DNA from: Microbacterium sp. 8M
GTDB taxonomy: Bacteria > Actinomycetota > Actinomycetes > Actinomycetales > Microbacteriaceae
Assembly (NCBI RefSeq): GCF_902506375.1
Contig: NZ_LR733284.1
Span: 287,508 to 351,507, forward strand
DNA: 64,000 nucleotides
Reading direction: 5' to 3'
The notes beneath the pieces were generated by a model, which made no database searches, was not told the origin of the DNA, and saw nothing but the letters and a program-made list of their open reading frames with translations. Shown here in pieces: positions 33,501 through 42,466 of this stretch (positions are counted from its first letter, which is position 1; every line of letters begins with the position of its first letter). The translations under genes and the position numbers were made by a program.

Positions 33501-33534
33501 GCACGTTCAGCGCAGGCCGCCGCCCGGCGTCAGG

Positions 33535-35004
33535 TCAGCGCACGCCCTTCATGAGCGCGAGCACCGGCCTGGCGGACACCAGCAGCCCGACGCCGACCAG
33601 CACCGCGATGGCGCCGAGGATCGAGAAGTACGGCACCTCGTTCTTCGGGTCGTAGAACCCCACCAGCCAGCCGGAGATCGCCGTGCCGAGTGAGACCGAC
33701 AGGAAGAACAGCGCCACCATCTGGGTGTGGAACGCGGCGGGCGCGAGCTTGGTCGCCGCCGACAGCCCGATCGGCGAGAGCAGCAGCTCCGCGATCGTGA
33801 ACACCAGCAGGATCCCGATGATCGCCAGCAGCGGCGTCGAGTTCGCCGGGCCGTTCGCGAACGGCAGGAACAGCAGGAACGCGGCGCCCATCACGATCGC
33901 CCCCAGCGCGAACTTCACGGGCGTGGAGGGCTGGCGCGCGCCGAGCTTCGTCCAGACCGCGGCGAACACGCCGGAGAGCACGATGATGAACACCGGGTTG
34001 ATCGACTGCACCCACGACACCGGCATCTCCCACCCGAACAGGTCGCGGTTCAGCCGCTCATCCGAATAGACCGTGAGCACGGTGAACTGCTGCTGGTACA
34101 GCGACCAGAACGCGACGCTCGTGATCAACAGCGGCAGGAACGCCCACACCCGCGAGCGCTCGGTGGCGTCGATGCGGCGGCTGGTGAGGATCACCGCGAA
34201 ATAGGCGATGGCGGCGACCGCGGCGGCGATGATGACGACCGTCGACAGGTTGTCCGCCCGGATCACGCCGGTGAGCACGAGCACCACGAGCAGCACGATG
34301 GCGCCGGCCGCGATGGCCGCGGCGACGCCGTAGCGGCCCCGGGGCAGCGGGTTCGCGACCCGGTGCGCCTCCTCGGGGAGGCCGCGCCGCCCGAACGAGT
34401 ACTGCGCGAGGCCCGCCGCCATGCCGACCGCGGCGAGACCGAAGCCGAAGTGGAAGCCGATCGTCGACTGCAGCAGGCCGGTGAGGATCGGACCGAGGAA
34501 CGCACCGAGGTTGATGCCGAGGTAGAAGAGGGAGAACCCGCCGTCGCGCCGCGGGTCGTCGGCGCTGTAGAGGGTGCCGACCACCGAGGTCGCGTTCGCC
34601 TTGAGCCCTCCGGATCCGATCGCGACGAGCACGAGTCCGACGCCGACGCCCGCGACGCCGGGCAACAGGGCGAGGGCGATGTGGCCGGCCATGATGACGA
34701 TCGCGCTGAAGAACAGGGTGCGTTCGGATCCCAGGATCCGGTCCGCGATCCAGGCGCCCAGGATCGTCGACAGGTAGACGGATCCGCCGTACGCGCCGAC
34801 GATGCCGCCGGCGACGGCCTTGTCGAGTCCGAGACCGCCGTCGGTCGCCGAGTAGTACAGGTAGATCAGCAGGATCCCCTGCATGCCGTAGAAGCTGAAC
34901 CGCTCCCACATCTCCACCCCGAACAGGTGCGCGAGCGCCCAGGGCTGCCCGAAGAATCGGGTGTCGTGCTCGCCGTGCTTCGCCTTCTCCGGTGCGGTGC
35001 TCAT
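33535..35004 (-). CDS. POT/PTR-family proton-dependent oligopeptide transporter
   Basis: The 489-residue protein has about 12-14 hydrophobic helices. [19 protein letters not shown] contains the ExxERFxYYG motif of the PTR2 family near the first helix, and [18 protein letters not shown] is the second family signature. It imports di- and tripeptides with protons. The ATG at 35004 is adjacent to GAAGG but with almost no spacer, so initiation may be weak or leaderless. It diverges from glyS. The nearest named homologue type is DtpT. Confidence 0.9.
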   Translation of the reverse strand: MSTAPEKAKHGEHDTRFFGQPWALAHLFGVEMWERFSFYGMQGILLIYLYYSATDGGLGLDKAVAGGIVGAYGGSVYLSTILGAWIADRILGSERTLFFSAIVIMAGHIALALLPGVAGVGVGLVLVAIGSGGLKANATSVVGTLYSADDPRRDGGFSLFYLGINLGAFLGPILTGLLQSTIGFHFGFGLAAVGMAAGLAQYSFGRRGLPEEAHRVANPLPRGRYGVAAAIAAGAIVLLVVLVLTGVIRADNLSTVVIIAAAVAAIAYFAVILTSRRIDATERSRVWAFLPLLITSVAFWSLYQQQFTVLTVYSDERLNRDLFGWEMPVSWVQSINPVFIIVLSGVFAAVWTKLGARQPSTPVKFALGAIVMGAAFLLFLPFANGPANSTPLLAIIGILLVFTIAELLLSPIGLSAATKLAPAAFHTQMVALFFLSVSLGTAISGWLVGFYDPKNEVPYFSILGAIAVLVGVGLLVSARPVLALMKGVR

Positions 35005-35139
35005 CCTTCGACCGTACGCGCCTCGACCGCGGAGGGCATGCCCGCGGCCCCGGGGAAGGGATCGCGGAGCGGCCCGGATAGGATTGGAATGCGCCTCTTC
35101 GTGCGCATTCCCCGCCTCATCGCGACCATTGGAGCCACC

Positions 35140-36525
35140 GTGGCCGAACAGTCCCGTCTTGACAAGGTCATCGCCCTCGCCCGCCACCGCGGGTTCGTCT
35201 TCCAAGCGGGTGAGATCTACGGCGGTTCCCGGTCGGCATGGGACTACGGACCCCTCGGCACCGAGCTCAAGGAGAACATCCGCCGCCAGTGGTGGCAGAC
35301 GTTCGTGCGCGGCCGCGGCGACATGGTCGGCCTGGACTCGTCGATCATCCTGCCCAAGCGCGTGTGGGAGGCCTCGGGCCACGTCGAGACGTTCACGGAT
35401 CCGCTCGTCGAGTGCCTGCACTGCCACAAGCGCTTCCGCGCCGACAACCTCATCGAGGACTTCGAGGCCCGCAAGGGGCGCCCGGCCGAGAACGGCCTCG
35501 CGGACGTGCCCTGCCCGAACTGCGGCACCAAGGGGCAGTACACCGAGCCGAAGGCGTTCTCCGGTCTGGTGAAGACCTACCTCGGCGTCGTCGACGACGA
35601 GTCCGGCCTCTACTACCTGCGCCCGGAGACGGCGCAGGGCATCTTCGTGAACTTCTCGAACGTGCTCACCGCGAGCCGCAAGAAGCCGCCGTTCGGCATC
35701 GGCCAGGTGGGCAAGGCGTTCCGCAACGAGATCACCCCCGGCAACTTCATCTTCCGCACCCGCGAGTTCGAGCAGATGGAGATCGAGTACTTCGTGCCTC
35801 CGGCGGAGGCGCAGGAGTGGTTCGAGCACTGGGTGCAGGCGTGCTGGGACTGGTTCGTCGACCTCGGGATCGACCCGGAGAACATGCGCCAGTTCGACGT
35901 CCCCGAGGAGGATCGCGCGCACTACTCCGCCGGCACCATCGACGTCGAGTACCGCTTCGGTTTCGCGGGCAAGGAGTGGGGAGAGCTCATGGGCGTCGCC
36001 AACCGCACCGACTACGACCTCTCCAGCCACAGCGAGGCCTCCGGATCCTCGCTCAGCTACTTCGACCAGGCCTCGGGCGAGAAGTACGTGCCGTACGTGA
36101 TCGAGCCGTCGTTCGGCCTCACCCGCTCGATGATGGCGTTCCTCGTGGACGCCTACGTCGAGGAGGAGGTGCCCAACGCCAAGGGCGGCACCGACGTGCG
36201 TACCGTGCTGAAGCTCGACCCGCGCCTGGCTCCGGTCAAGGTGGCCGTGCTGCCGCTGAGCCGCAACGAGCGCCTCTCGCCGCTCGCGCGCGAGGTCGCC
36301 GACACGCTGCGCGGCCACTGGGCGATCGACTTCGACGACGCCGGCGCGATCGGCCGCCGCTACCGCCGCCAGGACGAGATCGGCACCCCGTACTGCGTCA
36401 CCATCGACTTCGACTCGCTCGAGGACGACGCGGTGACGGTGCGCGACCGCGACACCATGGCCCAGGAGCGCGTGCCACTCGCCGGCCTCGACGCCTACCT
36501 GTCGGAGCGCCTGAAGGGCGCCTGA
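35140..36525 (+). CDS. glyQS: Glycyl-tRNA synthetase (homodimeric class II type)
   Basis: The 461-residue enzyme charges tRNA-Gly with glycine. Class II motifs are visible: motif 1 near [18 protein letters not shown], motif 2 [25 protein letters not shown], motif 3 [18 protein letters not shown], followed by the anticodon-binding domain ([17 protein letters not shown]). A zinc-type insertion has CLHC...CPNC. The GTG at 35140 is chosen because GGAG precedes it and the protein then starts [19 protein letters not shown], the normal N-terminus. A TAGGAT box lies about 60 bp upstream. Confidence 0.95.
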   Translation: MAEQSRLDKVIALARHRGFVFQAGEIYGGSRSAWDYGPLGTELKENIRRQWWQTFVRGRGDMVGLDSSIILPKRVWEASGHVETFTDPLVECLHCHKRFRADNLIEDFEARKGRPAENGLADVPCPNCGTKGQYTEPKAFSGLVKTYLGVVDDESGLYYLRPETAQGIFVNFSNVLTASRKKPPFGIGQVGKAFRNEITPGNFIFRTREFEQMEIEYFVPPAEAQEWFEHWVQACWDWFVDLGIDPENMRQFDVPEEDRAHYSAGTIDVEYRFGFAGKEWGELMGVANRTDYDLSSHSEASGSSLSYFDQASGEKYVPYVIEPSFGLTRSMMAFLVDAYVEEEVPNAKGGTDVRTVLKLDPRLAPVKVAVLPLSRNERLSPLAREVADTLRGHWAIDFDDAGAIGRRYRRQDEIGTPYCVTIDFDSLEDDAVTVRDRDTMAQERVPLAGLDAYLSERLKGA

Positions 36526-36527
36526 GC

Positions 36528-37328
36528 GTGACTTCGCCGATGCCCTCGCCGGACGTCTCGGCGGGGGCATCGTCGCGCGGTCGTCGCGCGGTCGACGCGG
36601 TCATCGCGGTCGGGATCCTGCTCGTGCTCGGATGCGCCGTCGTCGTGTTCGCGATGCGGGGCATCGAGGATCCGGAGTCGGCGCGGCTGATGGCTCTCGG
36701 CGGGCTGCCCGCGGCGCTCGTCTCCGCGGTGGTCACGGCCCTCGCCCTGACCGGAGCTCCGGTTGCGTCCCGGGCGGCGTGGTGGGGCGCCGGGGGCATG
36801 GTGCCGGCCGCGGGGCTGCCCTGCGGGGCCGCGATCGCGCTGCCGGACGGATACGGCGAGGGGCCGGGATCCGCCCTGCTGTTCGCCCTGCTGCTCGTGC
36901 CGCTCGCCGAGCTCCTCGGGATCCTCGTCGGGATGATCGTGCTGTGGCCCGTGGTGGTCCTGCTGCAGGCGCTGACCCGACGCGGCGATCGGGCGCCGCG
37001 CACGATCCTCACCATGGTGCTGCTACTTCTCGTCGCGATCTCCGGCGCCACGGCGACCGCGGCACTCGACACACACGGCTGGTCGCCGTCACGCGGCTCC
37101 GGTCTGGCGATGTTCGCCGTGGTGTTCGGGGTGCCGATCGACGCCGTCACGGTGAGGTCGGAGCCGATGCTATGGGTCACCCGCGTCCTCGTGGCGGTGA
37201 TGGTGGCGTGCGTGCTCGCCTACTTCCGCGTCGAACGCCGCGAGGAGCGTGCCCGCCGTGCGCCGCGCACGGGCGGGCAGAGGCCGCGCACGGGCGGGCA
37301 GAGGAAAGGCCGCGAATCACAGAAGTGA
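36528..37328 (+). CDS. Integral membrane protein of unknown function
   Basis: I do not recognise this 266-residue protein. It has about six hydrophobic segments (for example AVDAVIAVGILLVLGCAVVVFAM, LLFALLLVPLAELLGILVGMIVLW, TILTMVLLLLVAISGATATAAL) and a basic C-terminal tail with two PRTGGQR repeats. The start is GTG at 36528, three bases after the glyS stop; ATG at 36540 is the alternative. It is probably co-transcribed with glyS. Its last codons lie in the left arm of a strong hairpin. Confidence 0.72.
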   Translation: MTSPMPSPDVSAGASSRGRRAVDAVIAVGILLVLGCAVVVFAMRGIEDPESARLMALGGLPAALVSAVVTALALTGAPVASRAAWWGAGGMVPAAGLPCGAAIALPDGYGEGPGSALLFALLLVPLAELLGILVGMIVLWPVVVLLQALTRRGDRAPRTILTMVLLLLVAISGATATAALDTHGWSPSRGSGLAMFAVVFGVPIDAVTVRSEPMLWVTRVLVAVMVACVLAYFRVERREERARRAPRTGGQRPRTGGQRKGRESQK

Positions 37329-37338
37329 ATCGCGGCCT
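37307..37338. terminator. Strong hairpin between convergent transcripts
   Basis: AGGCCGCGAATCAC (37307-37320) pairs with GTGAATCGCGGCCT (37325-37338) in 13 of 14 positions around an AGAA loop. It overlaps the end of the membrane-protein gene and lies 24 bp beyond the stop of the convergent 34-codon gene, so it can end both transcripts. Confidence 0.75.
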
Positions 37339-37361
37339 CGTCCGTGCCGATCGGCGCGCGG

Positions 37362-37466
37362 TCAGAAGTCCTCGCCCTCGGCCTGCGAGGGGTGCTTCTC
37401 GAACCAGACCGGGCGGCCGATGTGCAGCAGCGCGTCGGTGTCGAACAGTTCGGGGTCGCGTTCCAT
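37362..37466 (-). CDS. Small (34-residue) protein with a strong ribosome-binding site
   Basis: This short frame encodes MERDPELFDTDALLHIGRP followed by VWFEKHPSQAEGEDF. It is too short for standard gene calls, but AAAGGAG lies 8-14 bp before the ATG, the codon use is normal for this genome and a strong terminator follows the stop. It is acidic, with no membrane segment or cysteine. I do not recognise it. A TTGCATATTGCGAA dyad at about 37562-37575 lies further upstream. It could be a small regulatory or accessory peptide; this is a guess. Confidence 0.6.
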   Translation of the reverse strand: MERDPELFDTDALLHIGRPVWFEKHPSQAEGEDF

Positions 37467-37764
37467 GCGGGTGCTCCTTTGCGTGCGGGAGGGGGTCTGG
37501 AACCAGTTTCACGCGTATTCGCCGGCTCTTATCGGCGATCTGCCTGGAAAGAAGCGCAGATCCTTCGCAATATGCAAGGAACGAGCTGGGCGATGAACCC
37601 CGGGATCCGCCCCGCCTGCGCCAGCGGGTTGCGCACCGCGGGCGGATCAATCATCCAGGCCCCCTCAGGCTGCCGACGCCCCTCCGGGCGGACACGATCC
37701 GGAGGGGGCGTCGGCGCGCGGAGGGGGCTTCGGCGCGCGAAGCCTGAAGAGCCGAGCGCCGCCG
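37467..37764. other. 298-bp gap upstream of the 34-codon gene
   Basis: Reading the minus strand, this region holds the end of the sigma-factor transcript and the leader of the small gene. It includes a large hairpin at 37672-37715 (listed separately) and a TTGCATATTGCGAA dyad at about 37562-37575. No protein-coding gene is apparent in it. Confidence 0.5.
37672..37715 (-). terminator. Long hairpin downstream of the sigma-factor gene
   Basis: GCCGACGCCCCTCCGG (37672-37687) pairs with CCGGAGGGGGCGTCGGC (37699-37715), a 16-bp stem with one bulged G and an 11-nt loop. It lies 50 bp beyond the stop of the CMD-sigma operon and is its likely terminator. Confidence 0.65.
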
Positions 37765-38661
37765 TCAGCGGGCGAGGGGCGCCGCCGCGTCGAGGGCGGA
37801 CAGCTTGCCCGGGTTCGCGACGGAGAACACCTGCGTGATGCGGCCGTCCTCGACCGTGAAGCTCACGGCCGCGAGCAGCTCGCCGCCGACCCGGATGCCC
37901 GCGGCGAGCATGCCGTTGACCCGGAGCGGCACGACGGTGAAGGCCATGTCGAGCTTGGCGATGCTGCCCTGCAGGAACGCCACCACCCGGTCCGCGCCGT
38001 GCAGCGGGCGGCGTGCCGCGTGCCGCACGAGACCGCCGCTGTCGGTGACCGACACCACGTCGGGTGCCAGCACGTCCATGAGCCCCTGCACGTCGCCGGA
38101 GTTCATCACCGCGATGAACCGCTGCACCGCGAGGTCGTGCTCGGAGGCGTCCACCGCGACCCGCGGGCGCCGGGCGGCGACGTGGCTGCGGGCCCGGTGC
38201 GCGATCTGGCGCACCGCCGCCGGGGTCTTGCCGACGGCCTCCGCGATCTCGTCGAACGGCACGTCGAACACCTCACGCAGCACGAACACGGCGCGCTCGG
38301 TCGGCCCGAGCGTCTCCAGCACCGTGAGCATGGCCACGGACACGCTCTCGGCGAGCACCACGTCCTCGGCCACATCCGCGGTGGTCAGCAGCGGCTCCGG
38401 CAGCCACGGGCCGACGTACTCCTCGCGTCGGCGGGACGCCGCCCTGAGCAGGTTCAGCGCCTGCCGCGTGACGATCCGCACAAGGTACGCGCGCGGATCC
38501 TGGATCCGCTCCCGATCCACCTCGTCCCAGCGCAGCCACGACTCCTGCAGCACGTCCTCCGCGTCGGCCGCGGATCCGAGGATCTCGTACGCCACCGTGA
38601 ACAGCAGCCCGCGGTGGGTGACGAACGGATCCTCGGACTCGGCTCCCGGCGCGCTGGTCAT
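37765..38661 (-). CDS. ECF41-family RNA polymerase sigma factor (SigJ-like)
   Basis: The 298-residue protein has sigma region 2 (LLFTVAYEILGSAADAEDVLQESWLRW), region 4 (LGPTERAVFVLREVFDVPFDEIAEAVGKTPAAVRQIAHRAR) and a C-terminal SnoaL-like domain of about 110 residues (FIAVMNSGDVQGLMDVLAPDVV...), the defining layout of ECF41. The extension regulates sigma activity instead of a separate anti-sigma factor. Its ATG overlaps the stop of a carboxymuconolactone decarboxylase-type gene by four bases (ATGA), the typical partner of this group. The likely target promoter upstream of that operon is at 39300-39326. Confidence 0.92.
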   Translation of the reverse strand: MTSAPGAESEDPFVTHRGLLFTVAYEILGSAADAEDVLQESWLRWDEVDRERIQDPRAYLVRIVTRQALNLLRAASRRREEYVGPWLPEPLLTTADVAEDVVLAESVSVAMLTVLETLGPTERAVFVLREVFDVPFDEIAEAVGKTPAAVRQIAHRARSHVAARRPRVAVDASEHDLAVQRFIAVMNSGDVQGLMDVLAPDVVSVTDSGGLVRHAARRPLHGADRVVAFLQGSIAKLDMAFTVVPLRVNGMLAAGIRVGGELLAAVSFTVEDGRITQVFSVANPGKLSALDAAAPLAR

Positions 38662-39254
38662 GACTGCGACGCTACGCCGGTCCGGGCGGCCGTCGCCAGC
38701 GGCGCCAGCCCGCATGCATCCGCGAAGCCGTCGGAGTGGATGCCCAGCGCGATGTTCGTGCGGGCGGTCGCGTTGAGGTAGCCGACCTTCGCGGCGAGCT
38801 CGAGCAGCGCCGGTGCGCCGATCTCCGCCAGCAGGGCGTCGGACAGCTCGTCGGTGACCGCCGGCGGCGTCTGGCTCATGGCCTCCGCGTACTCCATCAC
38901 GAGGCGCTCCAGGGGCGTGAACCGCGTCGACTCGCGCCAGATCGGCACCTCGCGGGCCTTGTCCTCGTCGAGGCCGTGGTCGTGCGCCATGAAGTAGTGC
39001 AGGTCGAGGCAGAAGCTGCAGCCGACGGTCGCGGCCGCCGCCATGGTCGCCAGCGTCGAGAGCCCCTTGTCGAGCTCGTGCCACTTCTCGGTCTTGCCGC
39101 CGAAGCTCATCATGTCCATCATCACCGGCCGGTGCTGCCACATCACCCCGAGCGAGTCGGGCACGAGGCCGAGCTTGCGTCGCGCGATGGTCTTCACCAG
39201 CGCACCGAACGGGCCGGTCACCTCGACGGCCGGGATCCTGGTCGTGTTCGTCAT
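38658..39254 (-). CDS. Carboxymuconolactone decarboxylase-family (AhpD-like) protein
   Basis: The 198-residue protein has CSFC (C79, C82) followed by H86, the AhpD-type redox site, in a helical CMD domain. Members reduce peroxides or act as thiol-dependent decarboxylases; the substrate is unknown. The ATG at 39254 is chosen because AAGGAG lies about 7 bp upstream, although the frame extends further. It is the first gene of the operon with the ECF41 sigma factor, and a TGTCACA-n16-TGTC promoter precedes it, so it is probably the sigma factor's own target. Confidence 0.88.
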   Translation of the reverse strand: MTNTTRIPAVEVTGPFGALVKTIARRKLGLVPDSLGVMWQHRPVMMDMMSFGGKTEKWHELDKGLSTLATMAAAATVGCSFCLDLHYFMAHDHGLDEDKAREVPIWRESTRFTPLERLVMEYAEAMSQTPPAVTDELSDALLAEIGAPALLELAAKVGYLNATARTNIALGIHSDGFADACGLAPLATAARTGVASQS

Positions 39255-39299
39255 GATCTGCTCCTTCCGTGGCGCGTTCCTCGCGCCTTCGATCATGGA

Positions 39300-39326
39300 G
39301 ACACCGCCGGGCGCCGAAGTGTGACA
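39300..39326 (-). promoter_or_regulatory. ECF41-type promoter of the CMD-sigma operon
   Basis: On the minus strand, TGTCACA (39326-39320), 16 bp and TGTC (39303-39300) match the ECF41 promoter pattern I recall as TGTCACA-n16-CGTC, with one mismatch in the -10 part. It lies about 46 bp upstream of the CMD start. Confidence 0.65.
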
Positions 39327-39354
39327 TCCGGATCCGGATCCGCCTCATGGGACG

Positions 39355-40179
39355 ATGGATCCCGTGGAGACGACGACCTTCGCCGCGACCGACGGCTTCC
39401 CGCATCCGGCCCTCGTCGGGGTCACGGGCCCCGAGCGCACGCTCGCCGTGCAGGGGGACCCCCAGGCCGTCCTGCCCCTGGCCTCGGTGACGAAGCCGCT
39501 CACCGCCTGGGGCGCGCTCGTCGCCGTCGATCGCGGGCTCGTCGATCTGGACGAGCCGGCCGGCCCCGCGGGCGCGACCGTGCTGAACCTGCTCGACCAC
39601 ACCAGCGGCCTGCCCATGGAGGGGGAGGAGCCCCTGCGTCCGGTCGGCGAGCGCCGCATCTACTCGAACGCGGGGTTCGACGCGCTTGCCGCGCACATCG
39701 GCGACGCGGCGGGGATGGACTTCGCCGACTGGATGCTCCGTGAGGTGGTCCTGCCCCTCGGCATGGAGCGCACGGACGTCACCGGCCGGCCGTCGGCGGG
39801 AGCGCTCGCACCGATCGAGGATCTGCTGGCCTTCGGCCGCGAGGTGCTGCGCCCCACGCTGATCCCCGTGGCCCTGCGCGACCTCGCTCTCACCGTCTCC
39901 CACCCGGGACTGCGCGGCATCGTGCCCGGCTACGGCTCGTACGCCGACAACCAGTGGGGCCTGGGCTTCGAGCTCAAGGGCGTCAAGTCGCCGCACTGGC
40001 TGGCCGACACGTTCCCGCCCGAGACCGCGGGGCACTTCGGCGCGCTCGGCAGCTTCCTGTTCATCGACCGCTCCCGCGACATCGCGGCGGCGTTCCTCTC
40101 CGGCGTGCCGTTCGGCGAGGAGCACAAGCGGATCTGGCCCGCGCTCACCGAGGAGATCGCCGACCGCTATGGCGACTGA
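39355..40179 (+). CDS. Beta-lactamase-family serine hydrolase
   Basis: The 274-residue protein has the class C/DD-peptidase-like triad: SVTK (SxxK with nucleophile Ser, about residue 44), YSN (YxN, about 103) and HFGALGS in place of the KTG region. No signal peptide is visible, so it is probably a cytoplasmic esterase or peptidase rather than a true beta-lactamase. It is somewhat shorter than typical AmpC-like proteins. It diverges from the CMD operon, and its stop is overlapped by the next gene. Confidence 0.85.
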   Translation: MDPVETTTFAATDGFPHPALVGVTGPERTLAVQGDPQAVLPLASVTKPLTAWGALVAVDRGLVDLDEPAGPAGATVLNLLDHTSGLPMEGEEPLRPVGERRIYSNAGFDALAAHIGDAAGMDFADWMLREVVLPLGMERTDVTGRPSAGALAPIEDLLAFGREVLRPTLIPVALRDLALTVSHPGLRGIVPGYGSYADNQWGLGFELKGVKSPHWLADTFPPETAGHFGALGSFLFIDRSRDIAAAFLSGVPFGEEHKRIWPALTEEIADRYGD

Positions 40180-40825
40180 GGACAGTGCGCCTGCGCACGC
40201 TGATCTCCAGCGTCGGCGCACTTGGGTGATCGGCGGGAGTCTCTTGGTGCTGTCCGCCGTATTCGGCCTGGTCGCACGAGGTCCACTGGCCGGGATCGCG
40301 TACGCGAAGGACGCGCTGTGGGCGCTCGGCGTCCTGATCCTCGTGATCGGCTGGGGCTCGGCCGGGAGCGTGACCGGACGACGCCCTTTCGCGACGATCG
40401 TGGTCATTCTGCAGCTCGCAGTGGCGAACCCGCTGGCGGAGCGACTCGTATCCGGTCTCATCCCGAAAGATGAAGGGAATCCCTACGCGGAGGAAGACGC
40501 CTGGGCGGCCGTCTACCTCCCGTACCAGGCCGTGGTGGTGGTGCTGACCGTGCTCGCCGTCGTCCTGATCGGCGTCGTACGCACTGTTCCCTCGCCGTGG
40601 AACTGGGCTCCGGCGTGGGTGCTCGCCTTCTCGTGGGTCATCGGCGCAGTGGGGCTCGGCTTGTTCTCGTCAGGGTCGCTCGGTACGCCTGTCTCGACGA
40701 TCGGAGCATGGGCCGGCATGATCGCAGCGGTGCTGGGTGAGGCGTTCCTCGGTGCCGTAGCGATCGTGCTGGGTACGCGAGCCACGACCGCGTCCGGCGT
40801 GCTGCCGCCGCCGCTCCGGCAGTAG
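40169..40825 (+). CDS. Integral membrane protein (paralogue 1 of a tandem pair)
   Basis: I do not recognise this 218-residue protein. It has about six hydrophobic segments and starts MATEDSAPAHADLQRRRTWVIGGSLLVLSAVF. It shares QRRRTW, GSVT-RRP and PWNWAP motifs with the protein at 40896-41561, so the two are paralogues from a local duplication. Its ATG overlaps the preceding hydrolase gene by 11 bp, implying co-expression. Confidence 0.72.
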   Translation: MATEDSAPAHADLQRRRTWVIGGSLLVLSAVFGLVARGPLAGIAYAKDALWALGVLILVIGWGSAGSVTGRRPFATIVVILQLAVANPLAERLVSGLIPKDEGNPYAEEDAWAAVYLPYQAVVVVLTVLAVVLIGVVRTVPSPWNWAPAWVLAFSWVIGAVGLGLFSSGSLGTPVSTIGAWAGMIAAVLGEAFLGAVAIVLGTRATTASGVLPPPLRQ

Positions 40826-40895
40826 AACGGTCGTCGCGGGCCGGATTCGCGCGCCGTGGATGCGGGCGGGCCGCTTGCCAGGCTAGCGTCTGGAT

Positions 40896-41561
40896 ATGGT
40901 CATCGTCGACAGCGGATCCGGGGCGGTCCAGCGCCGGCGCACGTGGATCCTCGGCGGAGCGCTTCTGGTCGCCTCTGCGCTCGTGCAGCTCGCACAGGGA
41001 GCGCTCGCCCCGCTGTACCGCGCCTCCGACTGGCTGTTCGCCGCCGGGGCGCTCCTGCTGGTGATCGGGATCGGGCGCGCCGGCAGCGTGACGGCGCGGC
41101 GACCGCTCGGCACCGGAGCGGTGATCGCACTCGTGGTGGTCCAGTTGGTCGCGCCCTATGTCGCGTCCGTTGTGCTCCCCGCCACCGAGGGAAGGGTCGT
41201 TCCGCTCCGCAGCCAGGTGTCCATCGGCGAGATCTTCTTCTGGACCCAGCTGACAGTGGTCTTCATGCTGGCGATGATCGGAGCGACGCAAATCGCGCGC
41301 GTCGGGGTCGTTCCGCGACCATGGAACTGGGCGCCCCTCTGGGCGCTGGGGACGGTGACGCTGGCGTTCCTGATTCCGAACGCGCCGTTCTGGTCGCCGC
41401 TGTTCTCATCCGGTGAGGACGTATCCGGCTTGCTCGCCGTGTTCCGTGCGTTCGGACTCGTGCGGCCGCTCGCCGTCGTCTTCTTGGGCATCCTCGCGAT
41501 CGTGCTGGGAGTGCGGTCCGAGTCGGGATCCGTGCCCGTGTACTCCTCGGCGAACTCCTGA
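40896..41561 (+). CDS. Integral membrane protein (paralogue 2 of a tandem pair)
   Basis: This 221-residue protein of unknown function has the same topology as its upstream paralogue: QRRRTWILGGALLVASALVQL, GSVTARRPLG, and PRPWNWAPLWALGTVTLAF. Overall similarity by eye is low outside these motifs, so the duplication is old. It lies 70 bp downstream of its paralogue. Confidence 0.72.
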   Translation: MVIVDSGSGAVQRRRTWILGGALLVASALVQLAQGALAPLYRASDWLFAAGALLLVIGIGRAGSVTARRPLGTGAVIALVVVQLVAPYVASVVLPATEGRVVPLRSQVSIGEIFFWTQLTVVFMLAMIGATQIARVGVVPRPWNWAPLWALGTVTLAFLIPNAPFWSPLFSSGEDVSGLLAVFRAFGLVRPLAVVFLGILAIVLGVRSESGSVPVYSSANS

Positions 41562-41668
41562 CCCGTCATCGTGTTGCGGGCCGTGGCCCTCGCCCGCAGG
41601 GGGCGGGGTAGCCTCGGATCCGGACCGGATCCGGTTCCGTCACCTGTCGCCACCGAAGGAGAACCGCC

Positions 41669-42142
41669 ATGGCCGAGGTCGAGAGCTTCACCCTGGACCA
41701 CACCGCCGTCAAGGCGCCCTACATCCGCCTCATCGGCGTCGAGCAGGGTCCGCACGGCGACGAGATCTCCAACTTCGACGTGCGCTTCGTGCAGCCGAAC
41801 GAGGGCGAGATCCCCACCGCCGCACTGCACACGATCGAGCACACCCTTGCATCCCTCCTGCGGGACCGCGTCGAGGGCGTCATCGACATCTCGCCGTTCG
41901 GCTGCCGCACCGGCTTCCACCTCATCACCTGGGGGCGCCCCGAGGTTCCGGCGCTGGTCGCCGCCATCACCGACAGCCTGCGCTTCATCGCCGAGGAGGC
42001 CGAGTGGAGCGACGTGCCCGGTGTCAGCGCGATCGAGTGCGGCAACTACCGCGACCACAGCCTGCACGGCGCCCGGGAGTGGTCGGCCAGGATCCTGGAG
42101 CAAGGGATCAGCCGCGATGCGTTCACGCGCATCCTGGCCTGA
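41669..42142 (+). CDS. luxS: S-ribosylhomocysteine lyase LuxS
   Basis: The 157-residue protein has H54 and H58 in HTIEHT, catalytic E57, C79 in FGCRTGFH and zinc ligand C124 in [10 protein letters not shown], all LuxS hallmarks. It cleaves S-ribosylhomocysteine to homocysteine and DPD, the precursor of AI-2. GAAGGAGAA precedes the ATG. No Pfs/MTA nucleosidase or methionine-cycle gene is adjacent. A family C repeat array separates it from the mannosidase gene. Confidence 0.97.
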   Translation: MAEVESFTLDHTAVKAPYIRLIGVEQGPHGDEISNFDVRFVQPNEGEIPTAALHTIEHTLASLLRDRVEGVIDISPFGCRTGFHLITWGRPEVPALVAAITDSLRFIAEEAEWSDVPGVSAIECGNYRDHSLHGAREWSARILEQGISRDAFTRILA

Positions 42143-42158
42143 CGGCGCTGCGCTCGGC

Positions 42159-42466
42159 GTCGGTCCCTGAGCGAGGAGCGCAGCGACGAGACGAAGGGCG
42201 GAGTGCCCGGGGTCGGTCCCTGAGCGAGGAGCGGAGCGACGAGACGAAGGGCGGGGTCCGGGGTCCTTCGTCTCGCTGCGCTCGCTCAGGAACCAGGGGG
42301 TGGGGTCCTTCGTCTCGCTGCGCTCGCTCGGGAACCAGGGGGTCGGGTCCTTCGCCTCGCTGCTCCTCGCTCAGGAACCAGGGGGTCGGGTCCTTCGTCT
42401 CGCTGCGCTCGCTCAGGAACCGGGGCCGGTCCCTGAGCGAGGAGCGCAGCGACGAGACGAAGGGCG
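42159..42466. repeat. Family C repeat array (seven copies in both orientations)
   Basis: Copies of CGGTCCCTGAGCGAGGAGCG...ACGAGACGAAGGG occur in the order two direct (about 42161-42198 and 42214-42252), four inverted (about 42263-42294, 42305-42337, 42349-42380, 42390-42422) and one direct (about 42427-42464). The last copy abuts the GH38 stop codon. The opposed copies can form long hairpins, so the block may also end transcription from both sides. No gene lies within it. Confidence 0.85.

Noticed and set aside
29021..36570. Very long antisense open frames (for example 931 codons opposite the M13 peptidase and 1011 codons across the peptide transporter and glyS)
   Set aside because: These are shadows caused by high GC. 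The opposite strands carry genes with clear domain motifs, and the shadow products are low-complexity Arg/Ala/Gly/Val-rich sequence.
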